From: a virus
IMG/VR virus record: IMGVR_UViG_3300036790_000551
Span: 1 to 64,000 of that record
Reading direction: 5' to 3' (one strand)
Length of the DNA: 64,000 nt
Under the pieces are notes generated by a model. It was not told the origin of the DNA. It searched no databases and saw nothing but the letters and a program-made list of their open reading frames with translations. Made by a program: the position numbers and the translations under genes. Below, in pieces: positions 24,476-32,722 of this stretch (positions within the stretch are counted from its first letter, which is position 1; the number at the start of each line of letters is the position of its first letter).

Positions 24476-25026
24476 GACAACGCTTCGAGGCCGGCCAATT
24501 CATCACGTTCGTGTACAACCCGCCTCCTCCCCCGCCCCCGAGGGTCCGGCCGGCCCGGGTCGAGAACCAACGCCAGCCCGACGGCTCACTCAAGCAGGTC
24601 GTGATTCCCGCCCGAGTGCCCCCTCCCCCGCCGCCGCCCAGCGACCGGAACAAGGAGGTCTTCGTGTTGCACCCGGCCTGGCATGGAAAACTCCATGCCC
24701 TGGACATGGGGCACCTGACCCCCGCTGAGGGTCAAATCGTGCGGGCCATGATGGACCCCGAGGTGAAGGCCCAGATTGACGCCGGGAAGTGGCCGGTCGA
24801 GGGGGCTCCGCCTTACCCCCTCCTACGTGACATTTTGCATCGCTCGAACCCGGTTGAACTCATCAAAAATCCTCTCGCGTTCTACCAGCAGCTCATCAAA
24901 CCTTTCATCAGACAGAGCGACGCATACCGGCAGTACTGGCCCCAGTACGTGAGCAACGTGCGGGTCGTCCAGGAGTCGAAGGTGCAGGGGCACGTGATGA
25001 ATGTAAAGCCGCTATTTCACAAGTGA
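24469..25026 (+). CDS. Conserved-type phage protein with two polyproline stretches
   Basis: 185 residues, start ATG inside the end of the previous gene. PPPPPPP runs occur at about 19-25 and 50-57, around a basic linker. The rest (EVFVLHPAWHGKLHALDMGHL, then PLLRDILHRSNPVELIKNPLAFY) looks like a compact helical phage protein, often seen near recombination genes; its role is unknown to me. Polyproline tracts may slow ribosomes or bind partners. Confidence 0.6.
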   Translation: MLGQRFEAGQFITFVYNPPPPPPPRVRPARVENQRQPDGSLKQVVIPARVPPPPPPPSDRNKEVFVLHPAWHGKLHALDMGHLTPAEGQIVRAMMDPEVKAQIDAGKWPVEGAPPYPLLRDILHRSNPVELIKNPLAFYQQLIKPFIRQSDAYRQYWPQYVSNVRVVQESKVQGHVMNVKPLFHK

Positions 25027-25035
25027 TAGCCGTCG

Positions 25036-25041
25036 TATAAT
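25036..25041 (+). promoter_or_regulatory. -10 element TATAAT upstream of the AT-rich island
   Basis: A perfect TATAAT ends 8 nt before the ATG at 25050, at the entry to the AT-richer region. It differs from the TATGAT/TAGGAT forms used elsewhere. Confidence 0.6.
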
Positions 25042-25049
25042 TCGTTTAA

Positions 25050-25568
25050 ATGGGTAACAAAAGAAACGAAAATGGAGCCGAAGCTGAATCGTTTGTTCGA
25101 ACTGAACTGAAGAAGTTTTGTGACAAACATCCTGAGGTGGAGTTCACTGCAAATGCTCCGTCGACTCATTGGCTGCTGGCGAAAACTCCAACTGGGAAAA
25201 CTAGAAAGAGGCGTAAGGAGTTTCGACTCAGTAGTCCATCAGGACTACAGGTTTGTGTTGAAGTTAGAGTATCAGGCGGAGGCAGCCTCGATATCCCAAA
25301 GGCTGCCGATGAGGCTCTGAGTTGCTTCTCGTCTGGAAATCAAACACTCGTAGTGATACAGTCAGAAGTGTTTGCTGAGAAACACGGTTATAAATCCAGC
25401 GCCGCAATTGAAATGTTGCATGCGTATGAATACGCAGCGGAACTGATTGGATGCCAACTACGTGTTGCGAAAATGAATGACATGTTTGCTGTTCTTGAGG
25501 AGATGCTCAAACTTGAAACCGCTATTGAAATGGGTGGGGGGAAAGCGTCGCATCCTTCCGGAGGTTGA
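25050..25568 (+). CDS. Possible restriction-endonuclease-like protein in AT-rich island
   Basis: 172 residues, base composition far below the phage average. FVRTELKKFCDKHPEVEF, then GLQVCVEVRVSGGG and LVVIQSEVFAEK, could fit a PD-(D/E)XK-like core (E-V-R in place of E-x-K), but this is weak. The main argument is context: its 3' end overlaps the start of an adenine methyltransferase fragment. A restriction or nuclease role is inference; it could be an unrelated cargo gene. Confidence 0.5.
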   Translation: MGNKRNENGAEAESFVRTELKKFCDKHPEVEFTANAPSTHWLLAKTPTGKTRKRRKEFRLSSPSGLQVCVEVRVSGGGSLDIPKAADEALSCFSSGNQTLVVIQSEVFAEKHGYKSSAAIEMLHAYEYAAELIGCQLRVAKMNDMFAVLEEMLKLETAIEMGGGKASHPSGG

Positions 25569-25704
25569 ACAGGCTCTTCGAGATGTCGGTTATGTTGAAG
25601 GCTCAACATTAGTTGAGCCTTTTTGCGGAGGAATGGCAGTTACACTTTCTCTTTTACCGAAGACCTCCATCATTGGAGATATCGGATGGTCAGATGCCAT
25701 CTGA
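25513..25704 (+). pseudogene. Truncated D12-class DNA adenine methyltransferase (Dam-like), N-terminus only
   Basis: From a TTG start (GAGGAGATG upstream) the frame gives LKPLLKWVGGKRRILPEV and LVEPFCGGMAVTLSLLP, the N-terminal motif X and SAM-binding motif I (FxGxG-like FCGG) of D12/Dam enzymes. A full enzyme is about 260-290 residues and has a DPPY motif; this frame stops after about 63 residues with neither. The sequence then switches to an unrelated frame at about 25685-25704. It is a decayed remnant. Confidence 0.7.
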
Positions 25705-26215
25705 CTTTGAAAAAATCTCTCTAACGTTTTCGCAAACTGCAGATGTTTTAGGCAATTTTTGTGGTTCCGGTGGAGCAGAAAAACAATGGTTTTCTACATT
25801 TCCACTTCTAAAAACGATTGATGGAACATTGAGGGAGTTTGCAGATGCCAATGCGTTTGATGTTCCATGCGAATTGAAAAAGGGGAAATCACGCGGAACC
25901 TTTGTTGATGCACACAAAATTCCAATTCATGATAATGATGTGAATCCGTATTTGCTTTATCTTCAATATGAAGCCAAGACGGGAAGACCAAAGGAATTGT
26001 TCGGTTCATCATTTGGTTTTTTAACGAAGTTTATTTTTGCCAATAAAATTCTATTAGATGAAGGCTGGGAAATTTCAAATATCATTGAAATGAAGAAGAG
26101 GAAGAAAATGCATTCTAAAATGCAGACTAAACTGCCAACACATTTTTTAGATGTGTTTCGTCAGATGTTGGTGAGTGGTGTGCCGGAGGTCTTTTATCGT
26201 GAGTTTAATGTCTAA
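25694..26215 (+). CDS. AT-rich hypothetical protein, possible restriction-enzyme fragment
   Basis: 173 residues from ATG 25694 (overlapping the methyltransferase remnant). Lys-rich and AT-rich, with ELKKGKSRGTF, FGFLTKFIFANKILLDEGW and THFLDVFRQMLV. It joins directly to the broken methyltransferase, so it may be the remaining part of a fused or neighbouring restriction gene brought together by deletion. No family recognised. Confidence 0.5.
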   Translation: MPSDFEKISLTFSQTADVLGNFCGSGGAEKQWFSTFPLLKTIDGTLREFADANAFDVPCELKKGKSRGTFVDAHKIPIHDNDVNPYLLYLQYEAKTGRPKELFGSSFGFLTKFIFANKILLDEGWEISNIIEMKKRKKMHSKMQTKLPTHFLDVFRQMLVSGVPEVFYREFNV

Positions 26216-26423
26216 ACCACACAAATGGAACATCGGCGACGAAATCGACGTCGATGTTAGCGTTCGTCGCGCGCAGGACCCAAGATATCCGCATGTCCAT
26301 GTGCCGAAGTATGAATTGATGACCGTCACGGAATTGAACGATAGCAGCGAGCCTTGCCGTGCTCAGCGCAAGGACTGTTCGTTTTGTTCTCTTCTCGGTA
26401 GGAAAATCAGGATTCCGCAGTGA
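26208..26423 (+). CDS. Small hypothetical protein
   Basis: 71 residues, start overlapping the previous stop by 8 bases. N-terminal HKWNIGDEIDVDVSVRRA suggests a small beta-barrel; C-terminal CRAQRKDCSFC has three Cys. No family recognised. Confidence 0.5.
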   Translation: MSKPHKWNIGDEIDVDVSVRRAQDPRYPHVHVPKYELMTVTELNDSSEPCRAQRKDCSFCSLLGRKIRIPQ

Positions 26424-26641
26424 AGGTTACACCAGAACAGAGGCGACGGTGTAATGCGGCACTCTTGGATTGGCTGTTGAAAACAGGATGTAAAGACCTA
26501 GAAGGTGTTAAATTCAGTCAACTCGTTCATGATTGGTTTCTAGCGAGAGAACGATTGAATGAACCAATCAACTTCAGTATTTTACGTGTGGAACCGGATT
26601 GGGAACTCTGGGAACATTACTTCGAAAAGTATCTCGGATGA
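26420..26641 (+). CDS. Small hypothetical protein
   Basis: 73 residues from GTG, overlapping the upstream stop (GTGA). Helical, Trp-rich (CNAALLDWLLKTG, WELWEHYFEKYLG). Last gene of the AT-richer island. Its TGA overlaps the ATG of the nuclease gene. Confidence 0.5.
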   Translation: MKVTPEQRRRCNAALLDWLLKTGCKDLEGVKFSQLVHDWFLARERLNEPINFSILRVEPDWELWEHYFEKYLG

Positions 26642-27846
26642 CCAAAGCCATCGGTCCCCTTGTCCTAATTGACGGGCACAATTCATTCATTAGGAATTTT
26701 GTCCGCTCTCCCTACATGAACGCCCACGGCGAGCGGGCCGGCGGAACGGTGGGCATGGTCGTCTCGGTGCGTAAAATCATCAACGACTTCGGGGCCTCCA
26801 ACTGCCTCGTGGTCTGGGACGGCGAGGGCGGGAGCCAGCGCCGGAAGGCCATCTATAGCAACTACAAGGCGGGCCGGACCGTCCGCATGAACAAGCGCGA
26901 GGACGACATGGCCGAGACCCCGGAGGAGCAACTCGCCAACCTCCGGAAGCAGGTGGCGGACGCGAAGGAGTACCTCTCCCTCCTCGGCGTTCCGCAGGTC
27001 CGGTGCGACGGGGTGGAGGCCGACGACGTCATGGCCTACGTCGCCGGGAAGATGGACCACCCGAACGGCTGCATCATGGTGACGACGGACCAGGACATGC
27101 TGCAACTGATTCGGGAGAAGAGCCAACAGCACACCGAGGAGTGTGAATTGCGCTACACGCAGATGCAGCCACATGGAGCGCTGTCGGTTCCGCTCGACCT
27201 CACCGGTTACGACCTTAATTCACCGTTGATGACCAGGTACGCGACGACTAAATTGCGAAAGGACTACTACGGTCTGGTTCGTATCTGCGATTGTCCCTCC
27301 TCGTCTGAGGTGAGGGTCTACTCCCCGGTGAAGAAGGTCATGTATGACCGCAAGACGTTCATCTCAGACTACTCTGGGGTCCTGCCGGAGAACTGGCGCC
27401 TCGTCAAGGCGCTCACGGGAGACTCCAGTGATAATATCGAAGGCGTACGGGGGTTCGGACTGAAGACCGTCGTCAAGTCGTTCCCGTTCCTGCTCGAGAG
27501 GCGGGCGACGGCGGACGAGGTGATGGCGGCCGCCAACGGGCTTAAGGGCGTCGCGGGAAAGCGGCTCGTCGAGGACGAAAGTCGATTCCGTGAGAACCTG
27601 ACGCTCATGGACCTATCTGAACCCATGCTCAGCGCCACGGCGGCGAGGCAGGCGCGCGACGCCCTGCGACACGACCTCGGTTGCCGTGAGGTCGAGTTCC
27701 GCGTCCGCGTGGTCCGCGACGGGGTGTCGTTCACCGGTGACAACTTCGTGGGACCGTTCCGGGACCACGTTATTCGCCGCCGCTGGCTGCTGGGTGAGTT
27801 GTACGGGAAGACCGAAGAGTCCGATGACGGGGAGACGCAAGAGTGA
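26638..27846 (+). CDS. 5'-3' exonuclease / flap endonuclease (T4 RNase H-like)
   Basis: 402 residues; ATGA overlap start. LIDGHNSFIRNF (first metal-site Asp), VVWDGEGGSQRRKAIYSNYKAGR, VEADDVMAYVA, VTTDQDMLQLI and LTGDSSDNIEGVRGFGLKTV (second metal site and H3TH) are FEN-family landmarks in order. It removes RNA primers and flaps during lagging-strand synthesis. Between LQLIREK and VRVYSPVKK there is an extra segment of about 65 residues not expected in the family. The helicase gene follows with a GTGA overlap. Confidence 0.85.
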   Translation: MTKAIGPLVLIDGHNSFIRNFVRSPYMNAHGERAGGTVGMVVSVRKIINDFGASNCLVVWDGEGGSQRRKAIYSNYKAGRTVRMNKREDDMAETPEEQLANLRKQVADAKEYLSLLGVPQVRCDGVEADDVMAYVAGKMDHPNGCIMVTTDQDMLQLIREKSQQHTEECELRYTQMQPHGALSVPLDLTGYDLNSPLMTRYATTKLRKDYYGLVRICDCPSSSEVRVYSPVKKVMYDRKTFISDYSGVLPENWRLVKALTGDSSDNIEGVRGFGLKTVVKSFPFLLERRATADEVMAAANGLKGVAGKRLVEDESRFRENLTLMDLSEPMLSATAARQARDALRHDLGCREVEFRVRVVRDGVSFTGDNFVGPFRDHVIRRRWLLGELYGKTEESDDGETQE

Positions 27847-29291
27847 GTGAACTGCAGTCGTTTGAGGAACTTGGCCGCGGCTACCAAGAGAAGTGTGTCC
27901 AGGCGCTTTTCGAGGACCACTTGTACGCTGAGATGATGGCCGACGTCATCGACCCGGAGTACTTCACCTTCACCCACTTGAAGTCCGTGGTGCGGACGTT
28001 CTTCGACTACAAGTCCCGCTATCGCGAGTTCCCGAGCCTCGAGGTCACGCTGATGCAACTCAAGGAGGCGGTCTCGGACGACCCCGCGCTGCTGCAACTC
28101 GCCGCGGAGTTCGCTAAGAAGATGCTGACGACGCCGCTCAACGGCGACAAGGGCTGGGTCCAGGAGAGTTCGCTTGAGTTCTGTAAGCGTCAGAAACTCA
28201 TCGCCGCAATCGGCAAGTGCCTGGAGCAGGTACAGAACCAGCGGTACGAGTCCATCGCCGGCACTATTCGTGAGGCGCTCGACCGAGGCTCCCCCCGCGA
28301 CCACGGACACGAGTACTCCGAGGAACTCGACAGTCGCGCCGTCAAGTCCGTTCGTGAGCCCATCAGCACCGGTTGGCCCGTCCTCGACGGCTACCTGGGT
28401 GGAGGCTATGAGCGGAAGACGATAACGACGTTCATCGCTCCCACCGGCGCCGGTAAGTCCATGTTCCTGGTCAACGCCGCCTGCGCGCTCGTCGAGCAGG
28501 GCCTCAACGTCCTCTACGTGACGCTCGAGATGGCGGACTACAAGATTGGCCTCCGCGCGGACAGTTGGTACTCCGGCGTCAGCATCGACGACATCCCCAA
28601 GAGAAAGGAGGAGGTCAAGAGCGCAATCGGAGCCCGCGCCAAGGGCCGCCTCATCATCAAGGAGTGGCCGACGAAGCGGGCCACCGTCGACACGATTCGG
28701 AGCCACGTGCAGCGGTTGGCCCAGACCAAGGACTTCAAGGTCGACGCGGTCATCGTGGACTACCCGGACCTCCTGCGTAGCGTGAAGAGTTATGGGGAGA
28801 AGCGGCACGAACTCGAGGGAAACTACGAGGAACTCCGCGGCCTCGCTCAGGAGAGCAACTGCGTCATGATTGTGGCCGACCAGACGAACCGCAGCGGCCT
28901 CGACCTCGAACTCGTCACCATCGGAGCCATTTCCGAGGCCTACTCGAAGGCAACGGTCTGCGACCTCATCCTCACCATTAGCCGCACCCCGGAGGACAAG
29001 CAGAACGGGACCGGTCGCCTCTTCATCGCGAAGAGCCGCCTCGGCTCGGACGGCATCGTTCTGCCCTTCACCCTGAAGACCTCTGCAAACGTACGGGTTG
29101 AGGTCTTCGAGAGCAACACGAGCGCCATCGAGTTGGCCCTCAAGGACCCCGAGACGCTGAAGAGGCACATGGCCCAGTCCTTCGCGGGCTACAAGAAGAT
29201 GAAGGTCCAGCAGGACCTCGATGAGAGGAACGCCACGGAACTCATGAAACTCTCCGAGGTTGGCGGCAGCGTTGGAGGAGCGACGAAGTGA
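27843..29291 (+). CDS. DnaB-family replicative helicase (T4 gp41-like)
   Basis: 482 residues from GTG. N-terminal helical domain (1-150), then the RecA-like core: STGWPVLDGYLGGG (DnaB H1a-type), Walker A APTGAGKS (199-206), VLYVTLEM, Walker B region VDAVIVDYPDLL, and VADQTNRSGLD with a later SRLGSDG. It unwinds the fork 5'-3' as a hexamer. Gene order exonuclease-helicase-RNR with 4-base overlaps supports co-translation. Confidence 0.85.
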   Translation: MSELQSFEELGRGYQEKCVQALFEDHLYAEMMADVIDPEYFTFTHLKSVVRTFFDYKSRYREFPSLEVTLMQLKEAVSDDPALLQLAAEFAKKMLTTPLNGDKGWVQESSLEFCKRQKLIAAIGKCLEQVQNQRYESIAGTIREALDRGSPRDHGHEYSEELDSRAVKSVREPISTGWPVLDGYLGGGYERKTITTFIAPTGAGKSMFLVNAACALVEQGLNVLYVTLEMADYKIGLRADSWYSGVSIDDIPKRKEEVKSAIGARAKGRLIIKEWPTKRATVDTIRSHVQRLAQTKDFKVDAVIVDYPDLLRSVKSYGEKRHELEGNYEELRGLAQESNCVMIVADQTNRSGLDLELVTIGAISEAYSKATVCDLILTISRTPEDKQNGTGRLFIAKSRLGSDGIVLPFTLKTSANVRVEVFESNTSAIELALKDPETLKRHMAQSFAGYKKMKVQQDLDERNATELMKLSEVGGSVGGATK

Positions 29292-31327
29292 TTGCGGGAC
29301 TTTCGTTTCGCCTCGACCCCGACTTCATCTCCGGTTTCATCGGTCAACAACCGAATTGGGGACCCATCGGGTACGTTACGTACAAGCGGACATACGCCCG
29401 TCCGCTTGACACCCTCTATCTGTCACACCGTGAGTTTGCGGCCTTCGCGAGCCTCCAGCGGTCGGAGGAGTTCTGGCTGACCCTCTTACGGGTAGTCGAA
29501 GGCACGTTCAGCATCATCCAGGACCACTGCGCCTCCCTCCGACTGCCGTGGGACCCGCATAGGGCCCAGGAAATGGCGAAGGAGATGTACGTCCTGATGT
29601 GGACGTTCCGGTTCACGCCGCCCGGCCGCGGACTCTGGATGATGGGCACGCCGGCGGTTGCCAAGATTGGTGCCGCTGCGCTTATGAACTGCGGCATGGT
29701 CTCCACCGCCAACATCGACGTCGACTTCGCGGACCCGTTCTGTTTCCTGGCGGACATGTCAATGCTGGGCGTCGGCGTCGGGGGGGATACGAAGGGGGCC
29801 GGAAAGGTCCGCTTGGTCGTCCCCGTCTGTGACCCGAGTCCCCACGTCGTGGCCGATTCCAGGGAGGGTTGGGTCGCACTCATTCGTCGGGTCCTCAACT
29901 CGTTCGTGGGGAAGGCCACCCTCCCACTCAACGTAGACTACTCCTTAGTCCGGCCCGCTGGGGCGCCCATCATGACATTCGGAGGGACGGCGTCGGGTCC
30001 GGAGCCGCTGCAGGAACTCATCACCAGCCTGACCACCGTCCTCATGCGTCGGGCCCTCTCAGACAACCCAACCATCACCAGTGACGACATCGTGGACGTC
30101 TTTAACCTCGAGGGTCGCTGCGTTGTGGCCGGTAACGTCCGGCGCTCAGCCGAGATAATGCTCGGGGAGCCCACCGACGACGGCTTCCTGGAATTGAAAG
30201 ACCGGGAGAAGAACGCCGCGGCGCTGGACGGCTGGCGCTGGGCGTCGAACAACTCCATCATCGCTCAGGTCGGGCAGTCGTACGCGAAGGCCGCTCGACA
30301 GACCTCGAAGAACGGCGAGCCCGGCTTCTTCTGGTTGGAGAACGCCCGCCGGTTCGGACGGATGGGACGGGAGCCGAACGGCAAGGACGCGAAGGCCGTC
30401 GGAACGAATCCCTGTTCCGAGCAAACGCTCTTCGATTACGAACTCTGCAACCTCGTGGAGACGTATCCGGCCCACTGTAAGAATGTGACGGAGTACAAGC
30501 ACGCGGTTAAGTTCGCGTACCTCTATGCGAAGGCCGTGACCCTGGTCACGACCCATAACCCGAAGACCAACGCGGTAACGATGAAGAACCGTCGCATCGG
30601 CTGCTCAATGTCCGGCATCGTCCAGGCGATGTCAAAGTTCGGGCGTCGAAGGTTCTTTGAGATGTGCGACGAGGCCTACGACTACATTCAGGCCCTCGAC
30701 GAGGAGTACAGCGGCTGGCTATGCGTTCCGCTGTCCATCAAGACCACGTCCGTCAAGCCTAGCGGGACGGTCTCCCTCCTCTGTGGAGCGACCCCCGGCA
30801 TCCATCATCCCATCGCCCATCGCTATTGGCGGGTCATCCGGTTCGCCAACGACAGTTACATGGTTCCGATACTGCAGGAGGCCGGTTATCCAGTCCATGT
30901 GCTGGACCCAGCCAAGGAGCCGAACACAACGGCGGTTTACTTCCCTGTCGAGGAGCAGAACTTCGAGCGTTCCGAGGATGACGTCTCGATGTGGGAGCAA
31001 CTGGAATACGCGGCCCAGATGCAGGAGCACTGGGCCGACAACCAGGTCTCCGTGACCATCAAGTTCGACCGGGGGGCTGAGGGGCGAGACATCGTTCGGG
31101 CCTTGGAACTCTTCGAGACCCGCCTTAAGGGTGTGTCGTTCCTTCCCAAGGACGACCACGGCTTCGAGCACGCTCCGTATCAGCCCATTAGTCGAGAGCA
31201 GTACCAGGAGGCCGTGGCCAGGCTGCGACCGTTCGACCTAAACGGCTCGACCACTGAGGTTGAGGACAGGTTCTGTGACAGCGATAAGTGCGCGACGCCG
31301 TGGAAAAGTCAGTCGCAACAGGCGTAA
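29288..31327 (+). CDS. Class II (adenosylcobalamin-dependent) ribonucleotide reductase
   Basis: 679 residues from GTG. N-374-P-C-S-E carries the thiyl cysteine C376 and the general base E378. C135 (MNCGMVS) and C387 (ELCNLVE) form the reducing pair; C376 to C387 is 11 residues apart, as in the Lactobacillus leichmannii enzyme (C408/C419). C-terminal C663/C668 (CDSDKC) is the shuttle pair. This is the monomeric B12-type enzyme. It makes deoxynucleotides from ribonucleotides without oxygen or an NrdB partner, but needs host B12. Confidence 0.85.
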   Translation: MIAGLSFRLDPDFISGFIGQQPNWGPIGYVTYKRTYARPLDTLYLSHREFAAFASLQRSEEFWLTLLRVVEGTFSIIQDHCASLRLPWDPHRAQEMAKEMYVLMWTFRFTPPGRGLWMMGTPAVAKIGAAALMNCGMVSTANIDVDFADPFCFLADMSMLGVGVGGDTKGAGKVRLVVPVCDPSPHVVADSREGWVALIRRVLNSFVGKATLPLNVDYSLVRPAGAPIMTFGGTASGPEPLQELITSLTTVLMRRALSDNPTITSDDIVDVFNLEGRCVVAGNVRRSAEIMLGEPTDDGFLELKDREKNAAALDGWRWASNNSIIAQVGQSYAKAARQTSKNGEPGFFWLENARRFGRMGREPNGKDAKAVGTNPCSEQTLFDYELCNLVETYPAHCKNVTEYKHAVKFAYLYAKAVTLVTTHNPKTNAVTMKNRRIGCSMSGIVQAMSKFGRRRFFEMCDEAYDYIQALDEEYSGWLCVPLSIKTTSVKPSGTVSLLCGATPGIHHPIAHRYWRVIRFANDSYMVPILQEAGYPVHVLDPAKEPNTTAVYFPVEEQNFERSEDDVSMWEQLEYAAQMQEHWADNQVSVTIKFDRGAEGRDIVRALELFETRLKGVSFLPKDDHGFEHAPYQPISREQYQEAVARLRPFDLNGSTTEVEDRFCDSDKCATPWKSQSQQA

Positions 31328-31331
31328 GCGG

Positions 31332-31337
31332 TATGAT
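31332..31337 (+). promoter_or_regulatory. -10-like element TATGAT, leaderless-type
   Basis: TATGAT ends 5 nt before the ATG at 31343, right after the RNR stop. Confidence 0.6.
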
Positions 31338-31342
31338 GGGTC

Positions 31343-31579
31343 ATGGCGTACATTCCCGTGGCTCCCGAACTGGCAGAGAAAAGAGCGAGGCTCCAAGAGA
31401 ACCTCATTGAGGCCGCTGCGGCTCTTGGACGAGCGAAGGCCCTCGCCGATGAAATCGGTGTAGAGTTCACTTTCCTGGACCGGACGTACCATCCGAAGCA
31501 ACAGAAAGTCATCGAGGGCGGTTGGGACTACGAAGACGCTGATGACTGGCAGAGTTCCGGTCCTGGGATTGGGTGTTGA
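31343..31579 (+). CDS. W-SS-C paralogue 1
   Basis: 78 residues. An N-terminal Ala/Glu-rich helix (about 5-37) leads into GVEFTFLDRTY, a short variable part, and a C-terminus WQSSGPGIGC. The same plan (helix, hydrophobic x-F-x-F strand, W with SS and a Cys) recurs in four nearby genes (31617, 31871, 32723, 33047). Function unknown; the shared C-terminal Trp-Ser-Ser-Cys suggests a common binding site. Confidence 0.65.
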   Translation: MAYIPVAPELAEKRARLQENLIEAAAALGRAKALADEIGVEFTFLDRTYHPKQQKVIEGGWDYEDADDWQSSGPGIGC

Positions 31580-31616
31580 TGTGTGGGAGCACATCGGACA
31601 GACTGCTCTAGGGTCC

Positions 31617-31871
31617 ATGACCAAGGACGAGGGCCAGCAGCGAGCCCAGGAACTCTTGAGCCAGGCCGAGAAGTTGGTCCGTGAGGCCCAGGACATCGGC
31701 GAACACTTCGGCTTCGACCTCAACTTTCTCGGTGCCCGCTACGACGGAAGTGATGAGATGTGGAGCGTCACTCGGTTCGAGCATACCGTCGAGTGGTCTT
31801 CGTCCTCTTTCTGTATCGAGGACCTCGGCCCGCAGGACTTCAAGCGTCGGATGGAGGGAAAGAGACCGTGA
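31617..31871 (+). CDS. W-SS-C paralogue 2
   Basis: 84 residues from ATG 31617; an in-frame GTG at 31581 would extend it by 12 residues. Helix (QQRAQELLSQAEKLVREAQ), then GFDLNFLGARYDG, then VEWSSSSFC, followed by 15 further residues. The stop shares bases with the next ATG. Confidence 0.6.
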   Translation: MTKDEGQQRAQELLSQAEKLVREAQDIGEHFGFDLNFLGARYDGSDEMWSVTRFEHTVEWSSSSFCIEDLGPQDFKRRMEGKRP

Positions 31872-32212
31872 TGGACGATAAAAAGAAGACCGAACTGCAG
31901 AAGGAAGCGCAGTCGCTTCTTAGCGAGGCCAAGAAGTTATTGAATCAGGCAGGAGCGCTCGCTAGTCAGGGCGGCTTCACCCTCCATTTTGCGGGCGGAG
32001 GCGACTACATCCCGAAGAAACTCATGAACCTCGAGTACTGGCGCGCCCTCGCTGTCGAGGAACTCAAGCAGGAGGGAATAGAGGACCCGGATGAAGAGAG
32101 GGTCAACGACCTAGCCACCGACATGCGTGGCGACTGCGACATTCCGTACACGTATCTTGAGTACGCCGATGAGGACGATGGCGACGTCTGGTGGCAGCCC
32201 TCAAGTTGCTGA
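31871..32212 (+). CDS. W-SS-C paralogue 3
   Basis: 113 residues. Lys-rich N-terminus, helix (LQKEAQSLLSEAKKLLNQAGAL), GFTLHFAGGGDY, a longer acidic middle part, then WWQPSSC at the extreme C-terminus. Next to it lies the 8-bp direct repeat and TIR of the inserted cassette. Confidence 0.6.
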   Translation: MDDKKKTELQKEAQSLLSEAKKLLNQAGALASQGGFTLHFAGGGDYIPKKLMNLEYWRALAVEELKQEGIEDPDEERVNDLATDMRGDCDIPYTYLEYADEDDGDVWWQPSSC

Positions 32213-32228
32213 GGGGCTTGGTTTCATC

Positions 32229-32694
32229 CATGCTTATCCGGTTAACACCCAAGGAGTGACGTAATGCGCAAGAAAGATGAGCTAGACAAGAAGAACACCT
32301 GCATGTCGCACGCCCACTCCAAAGAAATGGTGTTCGTGCTGCTGAGCCGCGATGCGGCGGCGCCTGTCGCTATTCGTGCGTGGGTCGCCGAGCGCCTGCG
32401 GCTCGGCAAGAACGTCGAAAGCGACGAGCAGGTCGTCGAGGCGCTGGCGTGCGCGCAGACGATGGAAACCGAGGGACGCAAGTGGGTTGGCCATCCCGAG
32501 CACTATCCGTTCGGCATGGGTGAGGAATCGCGGCGGTTGCACCGTGAATACGACCGACTTGTTCGCGAGCAAGCGGCCGGAGCCAAGAATGGCGCAGAAG
32601 TCCGCAGGTTGACTGACGAGTGCGAGGCGAAGGGCATCATCCTTGTCACGGGTGGCGAGAACCTGTGACGTTGGGTGACAACCGGATAAGCATG
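32229..32694 (+). mobile_element. 466-bp cassette with 22-bp terminal inverted repeats and 8-bp target duplication
   Basis: Terminal inverted repeats at 32229-32250 and 32673-32694 match at 20 of 22 positions (both begin CATGCTTATCCGGTT read inward). They are flanked exactly by the 8-bp direct repeat GTTTCATC (32221-32228 and 32695-32702). The content is one gene (32264-32668) with its own strong ribosome binding site. It splits an array of related genes. No transposase is present, so it would be a non-autonomous element mobilised in trans; this is inference from structure. Confidence 0.7.
32264..32668 (+). CDS. Cargo gene of the TIR-flanked cassette, hypothetical protein
   Basis: 134 residues, AAGGAG 8 bases upstream of the ATG. 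After a Lys/Asp-rich start, KEMVFVLLSRDAAAPVAIRAWVAERLRLGK and EALACAQTMETEG resemble a conserved small phage/bacterial protein of unknown role; the C-terminal half is helical. Unlike its neighbours it lacks the W-SS-C ending, and it lies wholly inside the inverted repeats. Confidence 0.65.
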   Translation: MRKKDELDKKNTCMSHAHSKEMVFVLLSRDAAAPVAIRAWVAERLRLGKNVESDEQVVEALACAQTMETEGRKWVGHPEHYPFGMGEESRRLHREYDRLVREQAAGAKNGAEVRRLTDECEAKGIILVTGGENL

Positions 32695-32722
32695 GTTTCA
32701 TCTACACGGGAAGGATTCACGA

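Noticed and set aside
27369-29168. Long open frame (599 codons) on the - strand opposite the exonuclease and helicase genes
   Set aside because: The plus-strand proteins have clear catalytic motifs across the same bases; the reverse translation is Leu/Val/Glu/Arg-rich shadow of GC-rich codons with no motif.
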